A DNA stretch of 64,000 nt from Psychrobacillus sp. OK032 (GCF_900111345.1 NZ_FOGY01000007.1:214030-278029), one strand, 5' to 3'. Counted from the stretch's first letter, positions 8,442 to 18,217 are shown. A program made the numbers and translations. The notes: generated by a model not told the origin, from the letters alone.

Positions 8442-9713
8442 TTACGCAAGCTCCTCTCTCGGGTTATGCTTCTTCATAAAAATAATGAATAAACTTGCTA
8501 ATGCGCAGAATCCACCCGCTAAAAGGAATGCCCAATTATAAGTGCCAAACACATTGTATAATACCCCGCCACCAAATGCTGCAACACCTGCACCGACCTG
8601 ATGCGCCGCCACTATCCAGCCATACATCATCGCACTCTTTTCAATACCGAATCTTCTGCGTGTTAAACCAATTGTTGGTGGCACCGTTGCAATCCAATCA
8701 AGACCGTAGAATACAGAAAAAATAACAAGCCATGTGATTGACCCTTGTGCAAGTGCAAATGGTAAAAACAACAACGATACCCCTCGCAGCAAATAATACC
8801 AAAATAGTAACCAACGATTATCAAAACGATCCGATAGCCAACCTGATAATGTCGTTCCTATCAAATCAAAAATTCCCATAAAGGCAAGTAATGAAGATGC
8901 AGTTATTAAAGGAATTCCAAAACTTATACAATAAGAGATGAAATGTGTCCCTATTAAACCAGTTGTAGATAATCCACAAATAAAAAAACTACCTGCGAGT
9001 AACCAAAATTCCTTCACTCTCAATCCTTCACCTAAACTTTGTAAAGCTATTTTAAATGGATTACGACTAGCCTTCTCGACTACCGGTACTTCTGATTCAT
9101 CTACTTGTCCAAATGCTAAAATTCCCTTTTCCTTCGGTGTATTCTTCATAAATAACCAAATGACAATAAGCATAATAACACTTAAAACGAATATTAAACC
9201 TGTAGCGTAGCGCCAAGAATACTTCTCAATCAATGCTGCTAAAACCGGTAATAATATTAATTGCCCCGTTGCAGTGCTCGCAGTCAAAATCCCAACCGCT
9301 AGACCTCGTTGTTTTACAAACCATCGATTCGCCACTTGTGTACTTAGAACAGTTAGAAATAAGCCAGAACCTACACCAATCATAACTCCCCAAATAATAA
9401 TTAGCTGCCACTCAGTCTGCATAACAAAAGTTAACGCCAACCCAATAGCTAGTGTCATCATGGAATAGATCATCATCCGCTTCAATCCAAAAACTTCTAC
9501 AAATGCTGCCATAAAGGGACCTGAAAACCCGTACAAAAATAAACAAACCGCAAATGCAAACGATATAACAGGGCGACCCCATCCAAACTCTGCCTCAAAC
9601 GGCTCAATAAATACACCAGATGATGATCGTACGATGCCGGCTACAATAATAGCAAAGAACGTTACAACTAAAATAACCCAACTATAATGGACACGTTTCA
9701 TAATTCCGCACAC
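8442..9713 (-). CDS. MFS transporter, monocarboxylate/oxalate-antiporter type
   Basis: 423 residues with twelve membrane helices. The N-terminus (VHYSWVILVVTFFAIIVAGI) and the FGWGRPVIS motif after helix 1 are typical of the MCT/OFA branch of MFS, which carries organic acids. The helix 2-3 loop motif is degenerate (VEVFGLKRMMIYS) and the second-half motif is GWLSDRFDNR. The start may be the GTG at 9713 or the ATG at 9701; no strong ribosome binding site decides. Substrate unknown; a single gene with no partner enzyme nearby. Confidence 0.75.
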   Translation of the reverse strand: MCGIMKRVHYSWVILVVTFFAIIVAGIVRSSSGVFIEPFEAEFGWGRPVISFAFAVCLFLYGFSGPFMAAFVEVFGLKRMMIYSMMTLAIGLALTFVMQTEWQLIIIWGVMIGVGSGLFLTVLSTQVANRWFVKQRGLAVGILTASTATGQLILLPVLAALIEKYSWRYATGLIFVLSVIMLIVIWLFMKNTPKEKGILAFGQVDESEVPVVEKASRNPFKIALQSLGEGLRVKEFWLLAGSFFICGLSTTGLIGTHFISYCISFGIPLITASSLLAFMGIFDLIGTTLSGWLSDRFDNRWLLFWYYLLRGVSLLFLPFALAQGSITWLVIFSVFYGLDWIATVPPTIGLTRRRFGIEKSAMMYGWIVAAHQVGAGVAAFGGGVLYNVFGTYNWAFLLAGGFCALASLFIIFMKKHNPREELA

Positions 9714-9814
9714 TCTCTTTCTCTATTATTACATTAACTTTATTATACATACAGAAATCTTAATTTTCTTACATTTTTCGATAAATTTATTTCCCGAGGA
9801 ATAATTTTAGACAA

Positions 9815-9846
9815 AAAAAGAATCCAAACTGACAGTGGATTCTTCG
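9815..9846 (-). terminator. Intrinsic terminator of the hxlR-type gene
   Basis: Stem AAGAATCCA/TGGATTCTT; minus-strand reading ends in seven T's. Lies just beyond the stop at 9852. Confidence 0.75.
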
Positions 9847-9851
9847 TTATT

Positions 9852-10199
9852 TTACACGCTGCTCTGTTTTCTTTTTTGTATTTTATGCAGAGTATGTGCT
9901 GTTCCCCATTCATGCATTGCCACTAAAATGGGCTCTAAACTCTTTCCATATTCAGTAATCGAATACTCTACTTTAGGTGGCACTTGAGGGTATACTTTCC
10001 GAGCGATAATATCTTCTTCCTCTAATTCTCGTAGCTGATTAGTTAACATTTTCTGCGTGATTCCGGGCACTCTTCGTTTCAGCTCACTGAATCTTAGCGT
10101 ACCTCCTTGCAGTAAAGTTAGTAATATAACTGGTTTCCATTTTCCAACTAATATACCTAAAGCATCTTCCACGCGACATAATTCTGGCTGCATATCCAT
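9852..10199 (-). CDS. HxlR family transcriptional regulator
   Basis: 115 residues, the full length of the family. The N-terminal CRVEDALGILVGKW is the HxlR hallmark, with Cys8 as the residue often used for redox or electrophile sensing. The winged helix follows (LRFSELKRRVPGITQKMLTNQLRELE) with the wing KVYPQVPPKVEYSIT. AAGGAGGTAAGG gives a firm start. It is divergent from a flavin-dependent oxidoreductase gene. The intergenic palindromes suggest it controls both, probably in response to reactive aldehydes, quinones or oxidants; the inducer is inferred from the family only. Confidence 0.9.
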   Translation of the reverse strand: MDMQPELCRVEDALGILVGKWKPVILLTLLQGGTLRFSELKRRVPGITQKMLTNQLRELEEEDIIARKVYPQVPPKVEYSITEYGKSLEPILVAMHEWGTAHTLHKIQKRKQSSV

Positions 10200-10213
10200 A
10201 ATCCTTACCTCCT

Positions 10214-10264
10214 TAGTATCTTTTTGTATACTATACCACTTTTGAGTGCGTACTTATATTAAGT
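10214..10264. promoter_or_regulatory. Probable HxlR operator region
   Basis: Two palindromes lie between the divergent genes: TAGTAT-N8-ATACTA (10214-10233) and ACTTA-TAT-TAAGT (10252-10264). Their spacing suits two dimer sites over overlapping divergent promoters. Confidence 0.5.
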
Positions 10265-10321
10265 AAGTTTGAAGTTTATACTAAGTGTACATATACAAGT
10301 ATTTTTGGGGGGCAATAATAT

Positions 10322-11380
10322 ATGGAAAAATATCGTATCGATCAAAAGCAAGGCTTAGAATTTGGACTTTATACACTAGGTGATCATATACCAAATCCTC
10401 ACACAGGAGAACGTGTTTCTGCTGGTCAGCGTATTCACGAAATCATTGAATTAGCAAAACTAGCAGAGCAAGCAGGCATTGATTTTTTTAGCGTCGGGGA
10501 AAGTCATCAAGAGTATTTCACTACACAAGCACATTCTGTTGTGTTATCAGCCATTGCACAAGCAACTAGCAAACTGAAAATCGCCAGTTCATCTACAATT
10601 ATCAGCACATCCGATCCTGTACGTGTATATGAAGACTTTGCGACGATTGACTTGATTTCTAAAGGAAGAGCAGAAATCATTGCCGGTCGCGCTTCACGCG
10701 TCGGGCTTTTTGAATTATTAGGCTACAATGTTCGAGATTATGAAGAATTGTTTGAAGAGAAGTTCGAACTTTTATTGAAGATTAATGAAGAAGAAGTGAT
10801 TAATTGGAGCGGTCAATTCCGCGCTCCATTAAAAAATGCCAAGGTTATTCCACGTCCTCTAAATGGCTCACTGCCAATTTGGCGTGCAGTAGGGGGACCA
10901 CCTGCAAGTGCGATTAAGGCTGGACATGCGGGTGTGCCGATGATGCTCGCTACTTTAGGAGGACCTGCTACTAGCTTTAAAGTATCTATTGATGCATACC
11001 GAGAAGCTGCCGAGCGTAATGGTTTCGATCCAGCAACTCTTCCAGTAGCAACAGCAGGTTTCTTTTACGCGGCAGAAACAACACAACAGGCGCTGAGTGA
11101 GGCATATCCCCATGTGAACACTGGGATGGAACTAATTAATGGACGAGGATATCCGAAGCAGCACTTCGCTCAAGGAACGGATACGCGTGACGTTATGAAT
11201 ATCGGTAGTCCGCAACAAATAATCGAAAAAATCCTCTATCAGCATGAGTTATTTGGTCATCAACGTTACATCGCACAAATGGATTTTGGTGGTGTCCCAT
11301 TTGAAAAATTAATGAAAAACATTGAATTGATTGGGACAGAAATTTTACCTGCAATTAAAAAATACACAGCAAAGAATTAG
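10322..11380 (+). CDS. LLM class flavin-dependent oxidoreductase
   Basis: 352 residues of the bacterial-luciferase-like TIM-barrel fold, using reduced FMN. The visible landmarks are the N-terminal FGLYTLGDHIPNPHTGE, the GIDFFSVGESHQEYF strand-loop, the SSTIISTSDPVRVYEDFATID segment and the AEIIAGRASR stretch that usually contacts flavin. This subfamily often acts on aldehydes, quinones or xenobiotics in stress responses; it is not a lux luciferase. It is divergent from an HxlR regulator, a common pairing. GGGGGG lies about 9 bases before the ATG. Substrate unknown. Confidence 0.85.
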   Translation: MEKYRIDQKQGLEFGLYTLGDHIPNPHTGERVSAGQRIHEIIELAKLAEQAGIDFFSVGESHQEYFTTQAHSVVLSAIAQATSKLKIASSSTIISTSDPVRVYEDFATIDLISKGRAEIIAGRASRVGLFELLGYNVRDYEELFEEKFELLLKINEEEVINWSGQFRAPLKNAKVIPRPLNGSLPIWRAVGGPPASAIKAGHAGVPMMLATLGGPATSFKVSIDAYREAAERNGFDPATLPVATAGFFYAAETTQQALSEAYPHVNTGMELINGRGYPKQHFAQGTDTRDVMNIGSPQQIIEKILYQHELFGHQRYIAQMDFGGVPFEKLMKNIELIGTEILPAIKKYTAKN

Positions 11381-11464
11381 TACATACCCTGTGTATAAGA
11401 CAATAATAAAAACTAATGATTACTACACCTCTTAGGGATAATGCGTTGTAAGAAGTGTCCGCTA

Positions 11465-11600
11465 GGATTTCCGCTGCAGGGCGGACGCTTTCCGCGGGGT
11501 GAGCGATAAGCCATCACCGCCGCTTCGCGTACGTTGTGATGTCTCATCTGTCTCACTCATCCCGCTGGAGTCGCCGCCCTTCCGCGAAAATCAAAGGAGC
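11465..11600. repeat. GC-rich dispersed Bacillales intergenic repeat, copy 1
   Basis: A GC-rich block in AT-rich surroundings with the recognisable ends GGGCGGACGCTTTCCGCGGG and CCCGCTGGAGTCGCCGCCCT. This type of sequence recurs in intergenic regions of Bacillaceae and Planococcaceae genomes. Its ends are partly self-complementary. A shortened copy in the opposite orientation lies at 31178-31246. No coding potential. Confidence 0.7.
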
Positions 11601-11963
11601 TTGCTGACTGATTAGTTTCTCGCTTGATAAACCAAAAGTTTAATTAGAATCGAAGAGGAAAATTTAATATTAGTAAAAATCTCGTAAAATGATCCGGTAA
11701 ATGGCTAAGAGAGACCAATCGGTCATTGAAAGCAATTGATCTTATAAGGAAAGCAACCAATGTACGGAAGCAATCCATTAATATTATGAAAATAAACATT
11801 ATTATTTGGTAATTAATAACATAGAAAAGCTCATATTCACTGTTTAATAAGTAATTTTTTTCATAAGATAGCTGCCACTTTTGGCTTCGCCCTTATAAAT
11901 AACTTACCTTTTTTAGCAATGGTAAGTCACCGATATGTCTTATTTTATTAATTCTTAAGCAAA
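11601..11963. other. Gene-free AT-rich stretch
   Basis: No ORF with a ribosome binding site. The only notable element is GACCAATCGGTC near 11713-11724, one base different from the core of the presumed TetR operator at 15142-15155. Confidence 0.5.
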
Positions 11964-12005
11964 AAATCCCTCCAAGATGAAGAATCACCTTGGAGGGATT
12001 TTCTA
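11964..12005 (-). terminator. Intrinsic terminator of the RND gene
   Basis: Stem AATCCCTCCAAG/CTTGGAGGGATT; minus-strand reading ends in T's immediately after the exporter gene. Confidence 0.85.
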
Positions 12006-15000
12006 TTAATTCTCTTCTACTTCTTTACGATTTTTCTTAAATAGTTTTGATAATATCTCATACACAATTGGTACGATGATTAGCGTTAATAAAGTGGAAC
12101 TTACCAACCCACCTATTACAGTAATACCTAATCCTTTCGAGATTAGACCGCCTCCGCCACCAGATCCAATTGCTAACGGGATTAATGCACCAATTGTCGC
12201 AATCGCCGTCATTAAGATTGGACGTAGACGAGTGACACCCGCTTCCAAAATTGCTTCACGCATTGTCATACCATCACGTTCCATATGAACAATACGGTCT
12301 ACAAGTACGATTGCATTTGTTACTACGATACCAATTAACATTAATAGACCCATCATAACAGATACAGAGATTGTTTCACCTGCGATTAATAAACCAACAA
12401 ATGAACCAATTACTGCAAATGGTAATGAGAATAATATCGCAAATGGTGCGACACCTTCACGGAATGTGACAACAAGGATAAAGTACACGATTGCAATTGC
12501 TGCAAGCATTGCAACAATAAGCTGTGTAAATGTCTCTTCCATATCAGCAGCTGCACCGGCAACCCCAACTGTAACCCCTTTAGTTAAATCTAATTTATCA
12601 ATTGCCTTATCTACTTCTGATGTAGCTTTTGAAATATCCGCACCAAGAATTGTTCCCGAAACAGTTGCGTAATATTCTCCTTTACTACGAGCAAGTGTAT
12701 TTAGTGTCGTACCTTCTTCTACTGTTACAAGTTCAGAAAGTTTCATCGTCGTACCAAGCGCAGTCGGTACTTCCGTTGCTAAAATATCGTCGACCGATTT
12801 AGGTTGAGCAGCTTTTTCTTGCTGAACGATAACTTGTAATGTGTCTCCGTCTTTTTCAACCGTCGTTAAAACATCTTGTGTTTTATTCGGATTTAACATC
12901 ATGACAATTTGACCCGTTGTTAAGCCATATTGCAGAAGTTCATCTTGTGCCACTTTGAACGTATACTCTACGTATGCATCTTCTGCACTAGAAGAAACGT
13001 CTTCTAAGCCGTCATTTTCATTCATAACGCCTTCTACCATTTTGACTGCTTCATTCAACCTATCTAAATCTTCACTGTAGAATGTATAGCTAACTTCGTT
13101 TGTAGACATCGACATAGAAGTGAAGCTTTGGCTCTTCCATTCACCTGTTTGACCAATGTTAAACACATACTCCTCAACTTCCGAACGTGCTCCTGGGAAA
13201 TCTTCCATCTCTGGGTCAAAGATTAGGTACATTAAAGCACCACCTGCTCCTCCACCCATCATAGCTGACATCTGATCAGCGCCTTCTGTTACAGATAATT
13301 GGACGATATCTATATCGTCGCGTTTCAATAATTCTTCTTCCACTACTCCAACATTTGCTAATGTATCTTCTTTCAGCTCGCCCGCTTCTGGCGTATATGT
13401 TAAGTACATCACTTTTTCTTCTTCACTACCCATGAAGCTAAAACCGATTAGCGGCGTTAATGCCACACTACCTACCAATAAAACAATAGAAATGATCGAA
13501 GTAGTGATCTTATGATTTAAAGTCCATTTAAGAATACCTTTGTAAACATTTGCTAATTTGCCCGCTTCTTTATGGCTACTTTCTGTTTTTTCACTATAAA
13601 GCTTTTTCTTAAATAAGAAGTGAGATAATGCCGGAACGATTGTAATCGCAACAATTAATGATGCAGCAAGCGCAAACGACATCGTTAATGCGAACGGCAT
13701 GAACAATTCACCAACCATACCACCTACGAAAATAAGTGGTGCAAACACGGCAACCGTTACTAATGTAGAAGACATAATTGGTTTGAACATTTCAATAGTT
13801 GCTTCACGTACAAGCGCTCGACCTGTTAACTTCTCTGACTTCAAATGTAGACGTCGATAAATATTTTCCACTACGACAATGGAATCATCAATTACACGCC
13901 CAATGGCAACCGTAATCGCACCTAACGTCATCATATTTAACGTAATATCCAACCAGTTTAATAGCAGTAAAGCCATGAAAATCGAAACTGGGATTGAAAT
14001 AATAGAAATGATAGTAGATTTAAAATCACGTAGGAATAAAAGGATGATCAATACCGCGATTAAACCACCAAATAACGCTTTTTCAATCATCGTGCTAATC
14101 GAGGCTTCAATTGGCGCACCTTGGTCAAGGGATACCTCGACGATCAGTCCATCGATTGCTTTCTCTTCTTCGGCGATTAAATCCTTCACATCATTTACAA
14201 CATCTACTGTGTTTGCTTGTTGTCCTTTGACAATTTGAATAGCAATTGCATTTTCTCCATTTGTACGGGAAACAGACTGTACTTTACCCACTACTTCAAC
14301 GGTAGCAATATCACTAAGCTTTACGAATGGCGATGGGTTAGCTTCTGAAGGAGTAACAGGAATCAGCATTTCTTTTAGTTCATCCGCTGTCATGAACTTA
14401 CCATCCACTGCGACCGCTTGTTCACCTTCTTCAAACTCATACAAACCTAATGAAACAGCTAAATCGCTCGCTTGAATCATTTGTTTTACATCATCTTCTG
14501 TTAAACCAAGTTCAGCCATTTTTTCTTCGTCATACGTAAGCTGGACTTCTTCAATATGTTGACCTGTAATAGTAGCAGATGCAACCCCATCGATTTTTTC
14601 GATTTTTGGAAGTAATAGATCCTCAACAGTCGACGTTAAGTCAACGATATCCTCCGTAGAACTACTTATACTTAGAGCAACAACCGGCATCATATTCATG
14701 CTAATTGCAGTAATTGTTGGTGCTTGTGCCCCTTCTGGTAAATCCACTGCATCTAACGCAGATTGCAAAGCACGCTTCGCTTCATCCATATCTATCCCAT
14801 ATTCGTACTCTACTTGAATATTTGCCATATTCGAGTATGAATTAGAATAAACAGATTTCACATTTTCTAAGTTCTCCACCGCTTTTTCTAGCGGCATCGA
14901 TATATCTTCCATGACTTGTTCAGGAGTTGCCCCAGGATAAACATCCATTACCATTAAGAATGGAATTGAAATATCTGGAATCGTCTCCGTCTTCATTTGT

Positions 15001-15092
15001 GTACCCGAATAAATACCGGATACTGTAATAATAATTGTAAGTAACCATACTGCTAACTTATTTTTTAATACAAAGTTAACTAAACCTTTCAC
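12006..15092 (-). CDS. swrC: RND family efflux transporter, SwrC-like
   Basis: 1028 residues, full length for the HAE-1/AcrB-type RND permease. Helix 1 (about 11-29) is followed by the first large external domain (YPGATPEQVMEDISMPLEKA), a block of helices around 330-490, a second external domain and the final five helices. The DD pair in ITVAIGRVIDDSIVVVENI (helix 4) is the proton-relay site. SwrC exports surfactin and other amphiphiles in B. subtilis. The start is GTG with AGGGTAGGTG upstream. It is divergent from a TetR gene with a shared operator, so induction by membrane-active compounds is likely. No membrane-fusion partner is nearby, as usual for Gram-positives. Confidence 0.9.
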   Translation of the reverse strand: MKGLVNFVLKNKLAVWLLTIIITVSGIYSGTQMKTETIPDISIPFLMVMDVYPGATPEQVMEDISMPLEKAVENLENVKSVYSNSYSNMANIQVEYEYGIDMDEAKRALQSALDAVDLPEGAQAPTITAISMNMMPVVALSISSSTEDIVDLTSTVEDLLLPKIEKIDGVASATITGQHIEEVQLTYDEEKMAELGLTEDDVKQMIQASDLAVSLGLYEFEEGEQAVAVDGKFMTADELKEMLIPVTPSEANPSPFVKLSDIATVEVVGKVQSVSRTNGENAIAIQIVKGQQANTVDVVNDVKDLIAEEEKAIDGLIVEVSLDQGAPIEASISTMIEKALFGGLIAVLIILLFLRDFKSTIISIISIPVSIFMALLLLNWLDITLNMMTLGAITVAIGRVIDDSIVVVENIYRRLHLKSEKLTGRALVREATIEMFKPIMSSTLVTVAVFAPLIFVGGMVGELFMPFALTMSFALAASLIVAITIVPALSHFLFKKKLYSEKTESSHKEAGKLANVYKGILKWTLNHKITTSIISIVLLVGSVALTPLIGFSFMGSEEEKVMYLTYTPEAGELKEDTLANVGVVEEELLKRDDIDIVQLSVTEGADQMSAMMGGGAGGALMYLIFDPEMEDFPGARSEVEEYVFNIGQTGEWKSQSFTSMSMSTNEVSYTFYSEDLDRLNEAVKMVEGVMNENDGLEDVSSSAEDAYVEYTFKVAQDELLQYGLTTGQIVMMLNPNKTQDVLTTVEKDGDTLQVIVQQEKAAQPKSVDDILATEVPTALGTTMKLSELVTVEEGTTLNTLARSKGEYYATVSGTILGADISKATSEVDKAIDKLDLTKGVTVGVAGAAADMEETFTQLIVAMLAAIAIVYFILVVTFREGVAPFAILFSLPFAVIGSFVGLLIAGETISVSVMMGLLMLIGIVVTNAIVLVDRIVHMERDGMTMREAILEAGVTRLRPILMTAIATIGALIPLAIGSGGGGGLISKGLGITVIGGLVSSTLLTLIIVPIVYEILSKLFKKNRKEVEEN

Positions 15093-15141
15093 TTTTACAC
15101 CTACCCTAAATTGACTTATCTAGCTCCGTTAATTATACTAA

Positions 15142-15155
15142 TGACTAATCGGTCA
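15142..15155. promoter_or_regulatory. Probable TetR operator
   Basis: TGACTAATCGGTCA, with TGAC/GTCA half-sites, lies in the gap between the divergent RND and TetR genes. The flanking bases extend to a second TTGTCA. Consistent with TetR control of both genes. Confidence 0.55.
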
Positions 15156-15192
15156 ATTGTCAACGATATTACCTAGGAGCGATACATATAAA

Positions 15193-16026
15193 ATGATAAA
15201 AAAACAATTAATAATGGAAAAGGCATTGGAGCTTTTTGCGAAACAAGGATTTGAAGCCACGTCTGTTCAACAAATAACAGACCACTGCGGCATCTCTAAA
15301 GGGGCATTTTACTTATCTTTCAAGTCAAAGGATGAATTGATTTTATCGTTAATAGACTACTTTATGACACAATTTATTTCTGATATTGACTACCAAGTCA
15401 GAAACGTGAACAATGAAGGACTTTTATTCAAGTATTATCACACGACATTTCAATCTTTTGTTCAACATTCAGATTTTGCCAAAATTCTTATGAATGAACA
15501 AGCTCAGACATTTAATAATAAAGAACTGATTGAAAAATTGCATATATACGATAGATTATTGGACAAAGTTACTCTAACCATGGTTGAACGATTATATGGA
15601 GATGAGATCATCCACACAAAATATGATTTGGTTTATTGTATTAAAGGATTAATGAATAATTATTCCAAGCTAATACTATTTTATAATAATTCACTCGATT
15701 TGAAGCTACTGTCTGAATCACTAGTCGAAAAAACAAACTTACTTGCGAAGCATGCAACTATTGCATTTATTTCAGAAGATATTATTCATGCTATAGAACA
15801 GCCAAATTTAGAGGTGATAACAAAAGAACAGCTTCTAGAAATGATTACACAAAAAAAGAACGAGATGGAAGAGTCGATTGAAAAAGAATCATTAATCCTA
15901 CTAGAGCAACAACTTCTCGAACCGACTCTAAGTCCCGCAATTGTGAAAGGGTTAATCGAAAATATCCGCAATCATCCACATTGCAAATGGATCTCTTATT
16001 TACTCCGCAATTACTTTGATTTATGA
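15193..16026 (+). CDS. TetR/AcrR family regulator of the RND exporter
   Basis: About 277 residues. The N-terminal TetR HTH is clear: KALELFAKQGFEATSVQQIT followed by ISKGAFYLSFKSKDELILSL. The C-terminal ligand domain is longer than usual (about 200 residues, with a charged helix MITQKKNEMEESIEKES). A TTG at 15157 gives an N-terminal extension but lies on the operator; the ATG at 15193, downstream of TAGGAG, is the better start. Divergent position and shared operator identify it as the repressor of the SwrC-like exporter. Confidence 0.85.
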   Translation: MIKKQLIMEKALELFAKQGFEATSVQQITDHCGISKGAFYLSFKSKDELILSLIDYFMTQFISDIDYQVRNVNNEGLLFKYYHTTFQSFVQHSDFAKILMNEQAQTFNNKELIEKLHIYDRLLDKVTLTMVERLYGDEIIHTKYDLVYCIKGLMNNYSKLILFYNNSLDLKLLSESLVEKTNLLAKHATIAFISEDIIHAIEQPNLEVITKEQLLEMITQKKNEMEESIEKESLILLEQQLLEPTLSPAIVKGLIENIRNHPHCKWISYLLRNYFDL

Positions 16027-16032
16027 AATAGT

Positions 16033-16068
16033 AAAAGGCAGAATGCATTTAGCATTCTGCCTTTTTTA
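16033..16068. terminator. Bidirectional terminator
   Basis: AAAAGGCAGAATGC stem with its complement and T-run, between the convergent TetR and pyruvate oxidase genes. Confidence 0.85.
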
Positions 16069-16079
16069 TAAGTATATTA

Positions 16080-17687
16080 TCACTCTGTTTCTGGAAAAAA
16101 TGCCTGAGCTGTATAAATATCTACCAATACCGGACCAGTTGTTCGGATAGCATCTTCGAGAATTGACTCCAATTCACTATCCGTATCAGCACGAAATCCT
16201 GTCCATCCGCACGCTTCAGCTACCTTAACAAAATCTGGGTTAGTCAATTGTGTTCCCAGTTCTCTATCTCCAGCTACCTGGATTTTGTCACTTTCCATCT
16301 GCAACGACCCGTTATTAAAGACTAGAACGGTAATGTCTAGATTATAGCGGGTTGCAGTTAAAAGGTCTGCAAGCGTCATCTGAAGACCTCCATCTCCAAC
16401 TATGGAGATGACTTGTTTTTCTGGCTGCACAAGCTTAGCCGCGATAGCCGCTGGAAGACCGAACCCCATCGAACGCCAATAACCTGAGAATAGGACAGAC
16501 TGCCGACTTTGACGAAAATTGCGGTTCATCCATACTGTTATATCCCCTGTGTCCAATGCGAGTATCGCATCTTCTGCAACTGTTCGTTCAATTGCTCGAA
16601 CAATACGGGAAGGATGAATTGGAGAGCCGGTTATCTGACCCTCCTCCTCATTTTGAGTAGCCCATTTTACTTTTGCGTCCTCTATTCGTGTCTTCCATGC
16701 AGAATTCTTTTGATAACCTTCTAAGCCTTGCAACAGAAGCGGGACCACTTGCTCTGCTTTTCCATTGACCCCAAGCTCCGTCGGAATTCCTTTATGGGCA
16801 GTTGCGAAGTGAGTGTCAATCTGAACAATACGAGCATTGTTAGGCACGTACCCCTCAGGCCACCAAGTCACACCTACAAGTAGGACAACATCAGCTTCTT
16901 TAAAAACTTCTGCTGCATGAGGATTTCCCCCTTCTCCAATTCCTTGAAGAAGGCATGGCGTAGATTCTTCAAACAGTCCTTTACCACCCAAACTAGTAAG
17001 GATACCCGCTCCCCAAGTTTCAGCAAGTTCTTCAACAGCAGAAGCAGCCTTTTTCGCCCCCGCTCCGGCAAGAATAATTGGCTTTTTTGCTGTTTTCATT
17101 ACTTCCACGACTTCTTTTAGATCTTCCGTTTGAAAAGAGGCTGTTCCTTCTATTACTGTCGGCAGTGCACGAGCTTTTACTGCTGTCTTTACCTGAAACA
17201 AATCTTTTGGTATTGAAAGATGAGTGACAGCCTGTTGCTGAAGGGATGTATGAGCAGCTTTCTGAAGTAGTTCCACTATAGCATCCTCACTGGCAAGATT
17301 TGCTGAGTAGGTCGCGAATGGTTTAAAAAGTTCCTGTTGATCCACATATTGTTGATAGTCTGTACCAATTTTGTTACGTGGTGCTTGGCCGGTTATCGCT
17401 AGGAAGGGGGCTTTATCTGAGTAGGCATCCCCAAGTCCGTTCAGCAAATTGGCTGCTCCCGGTCCCATCGTAGCCGTGCATACTGCAAGCCTTCCCGTAA
17501 GCTTAGCCTCTGCAGAAGCCATGAATGCAGCGACAGATTCATGTTTGACAGGAATAAACTCAATTTTGTCCTGTTTGGCAAGTGCATCCAAAAACCCAAT
17601 GATTGTATCTCCAACGACACCATAAATACGCTTGACCCCTAAAAGGGACAATTGATCCAGCATTACTTCAGCAACTGTTTTACCCAT
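16080..17687 (-). CDS. Thiamine-diphosphate enzyme, pyruvate oxidase (YdaP/PoxB type)
   Basis: 535 residues in three domains. The N-terminal PYR domain has KHESVAAFMA with the cofactor-activating Glu50. The central FAD-binding-like domain runs from about 185 to 320. The C-terminal PP domain carries the ThDP motif starting at GDGGLQM and ending in NN about 28 residues later. It would decarboxylate pyruvate to acetate, feeding electrons to quinone or oxygen. It is somewhat shorter at the C-terminus than B. subtilis YdaP (574 residues as I recall). AAGGAG precedes the ATG. Acetolactate synthase is less likely because no regulatory subunit or ilv genes are near. Confidence 0.85.
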   Translation of the reverse strand: MGKTVAEVMLDQLSLLGVKRIYGVVGDTIIGFLDALAKQDKIEFIPVKHESVAAFMASAEAKLTGRLAVCTATMGPGAANLLNGLGDAYSDKAPFLAITGQAPRNKIGTDYQQYVDQQELFKPFATYSANLASEDAIVELLQKAAHTSLQQQAVTHLSIPKDLFQVKTAVKARALPTVIEGTASFQTEDLKEVVEVMKTAKKPIILAGAGAKKAASAVEELAETWGAGILTSLGGKGLFEESTPCLLQGIGEGGNPHAAEVFKEADVVLLVGVTWWPEGYVPNNARIVQIDTHFATAHKGIPTELGVNGKAEQVVPLLLQGLEGYQKNSAWKTRIEDAKVKWATQNEEEGQITGSPIHPSRIVRAIERTVAEDAILALDTGDITVWMNRNFRQSRQSVLFSGYWRSMGFGLPAAIAAKLVQPEKQVISIVGDGGLQMTLADLLTATRYNLDITVLVFNNGSLQMESDKIQVAGDRELGTQLTNPDFVKVAEACGWTGFRADTDSELESILEDAIRTTGPVLVDIYTAQAFFPETE

Positions 17688-17899
17688 AAAAAATCCCCTC
17701 TCCTTTTAGCATTTGTTTATCAAGTAATTTCCCTTAAAGCGACAGAGATAAACATTCTGCTAAAGTTATACCTAGATTGGGGATAAGTTGTGTATAAGTT
17801 ATTTGATTTTTTCGACAACTGAGTGGATTACTAGTCAAAAATTATTATTTGTGAATAAGTTGGGGAAAACTTTTAGGAAAGATCATCAAGTGTTCTTGC

Positions 17900-18165
17900 C
17901 TTTCTAATATTGAGAAGTTTAATATCGATACTTTTTTCATGAGTGTAAGTGGGATTTCTTTAGATAAAGTATTAAACGATTACGGGGATGGCGAATACGA
18001 ATAAAATGGCCATTTATCGGAATGCGAGAATTCGACTCTGTGGCCATGCTTAAAATCGGAGACTTGAAAAGTGTAGACGGCATTATTACTGACTCGAATA
18101 TTAGTCAGCAGATGCTTGATAAGTATGAGAAGCAGGATGTAAATGTGTTTATTGAAAATTTATCG
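17900..18165 (+). pseudogene. DeoR family regulator remnant
   Basis: Two blocks read like the C-terminal effector domain of DeoR regulators. The first (about 17908-18004) gives FFMSVSGISLDKVLNDYGDG and stops at TAA. The second, in a different frame (18022 onward), gives MREFDSVAMLKIGDLKSVDG followed by IITDSNIS. In intact proteins these blocks are joined by about 40 residues that are missing here, and the N-terminal HTH is gone. It is a decayed gene; the sugar operon it once regulated is not in the window. Confidence 0.7.
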
Positions 18166-18184
18166 AACCGCAACTATCTAGTAC

Positions 18185-18217
18185 ATTGGCGTTCGCTTTT
18201 TACGGACGAACGCCAAT
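18185..18217 (+). terminator. Hairpin after the DeoR remnant
   Basis: Perfect 11-bp stem ATTGGCGTTCG/CGAACGCCAAT with an 11-base loop. Only a weak T-run follows. Possibly the old terminator. Confidence 0.45.

Noticed and set aside
10322..11380. Luciferase (light-emitting) function
   Set aside because: Single-subunit LLM oxidoreductase with no luxCDE partners; the HxlR pairing fits a detoxification role.
13879..14238. 119-codon plus-strand frame within the RND exporter
   Set aside because: Ser/Ile-rich antisense shadow of the membrane helices.
16080..17687. Acetolactate synthase
   Set aside because: No small regulatory subunit or branched-chain genes nearby; sequence landmarks fit the YdaP/PoxB pyruvate oxidases better.
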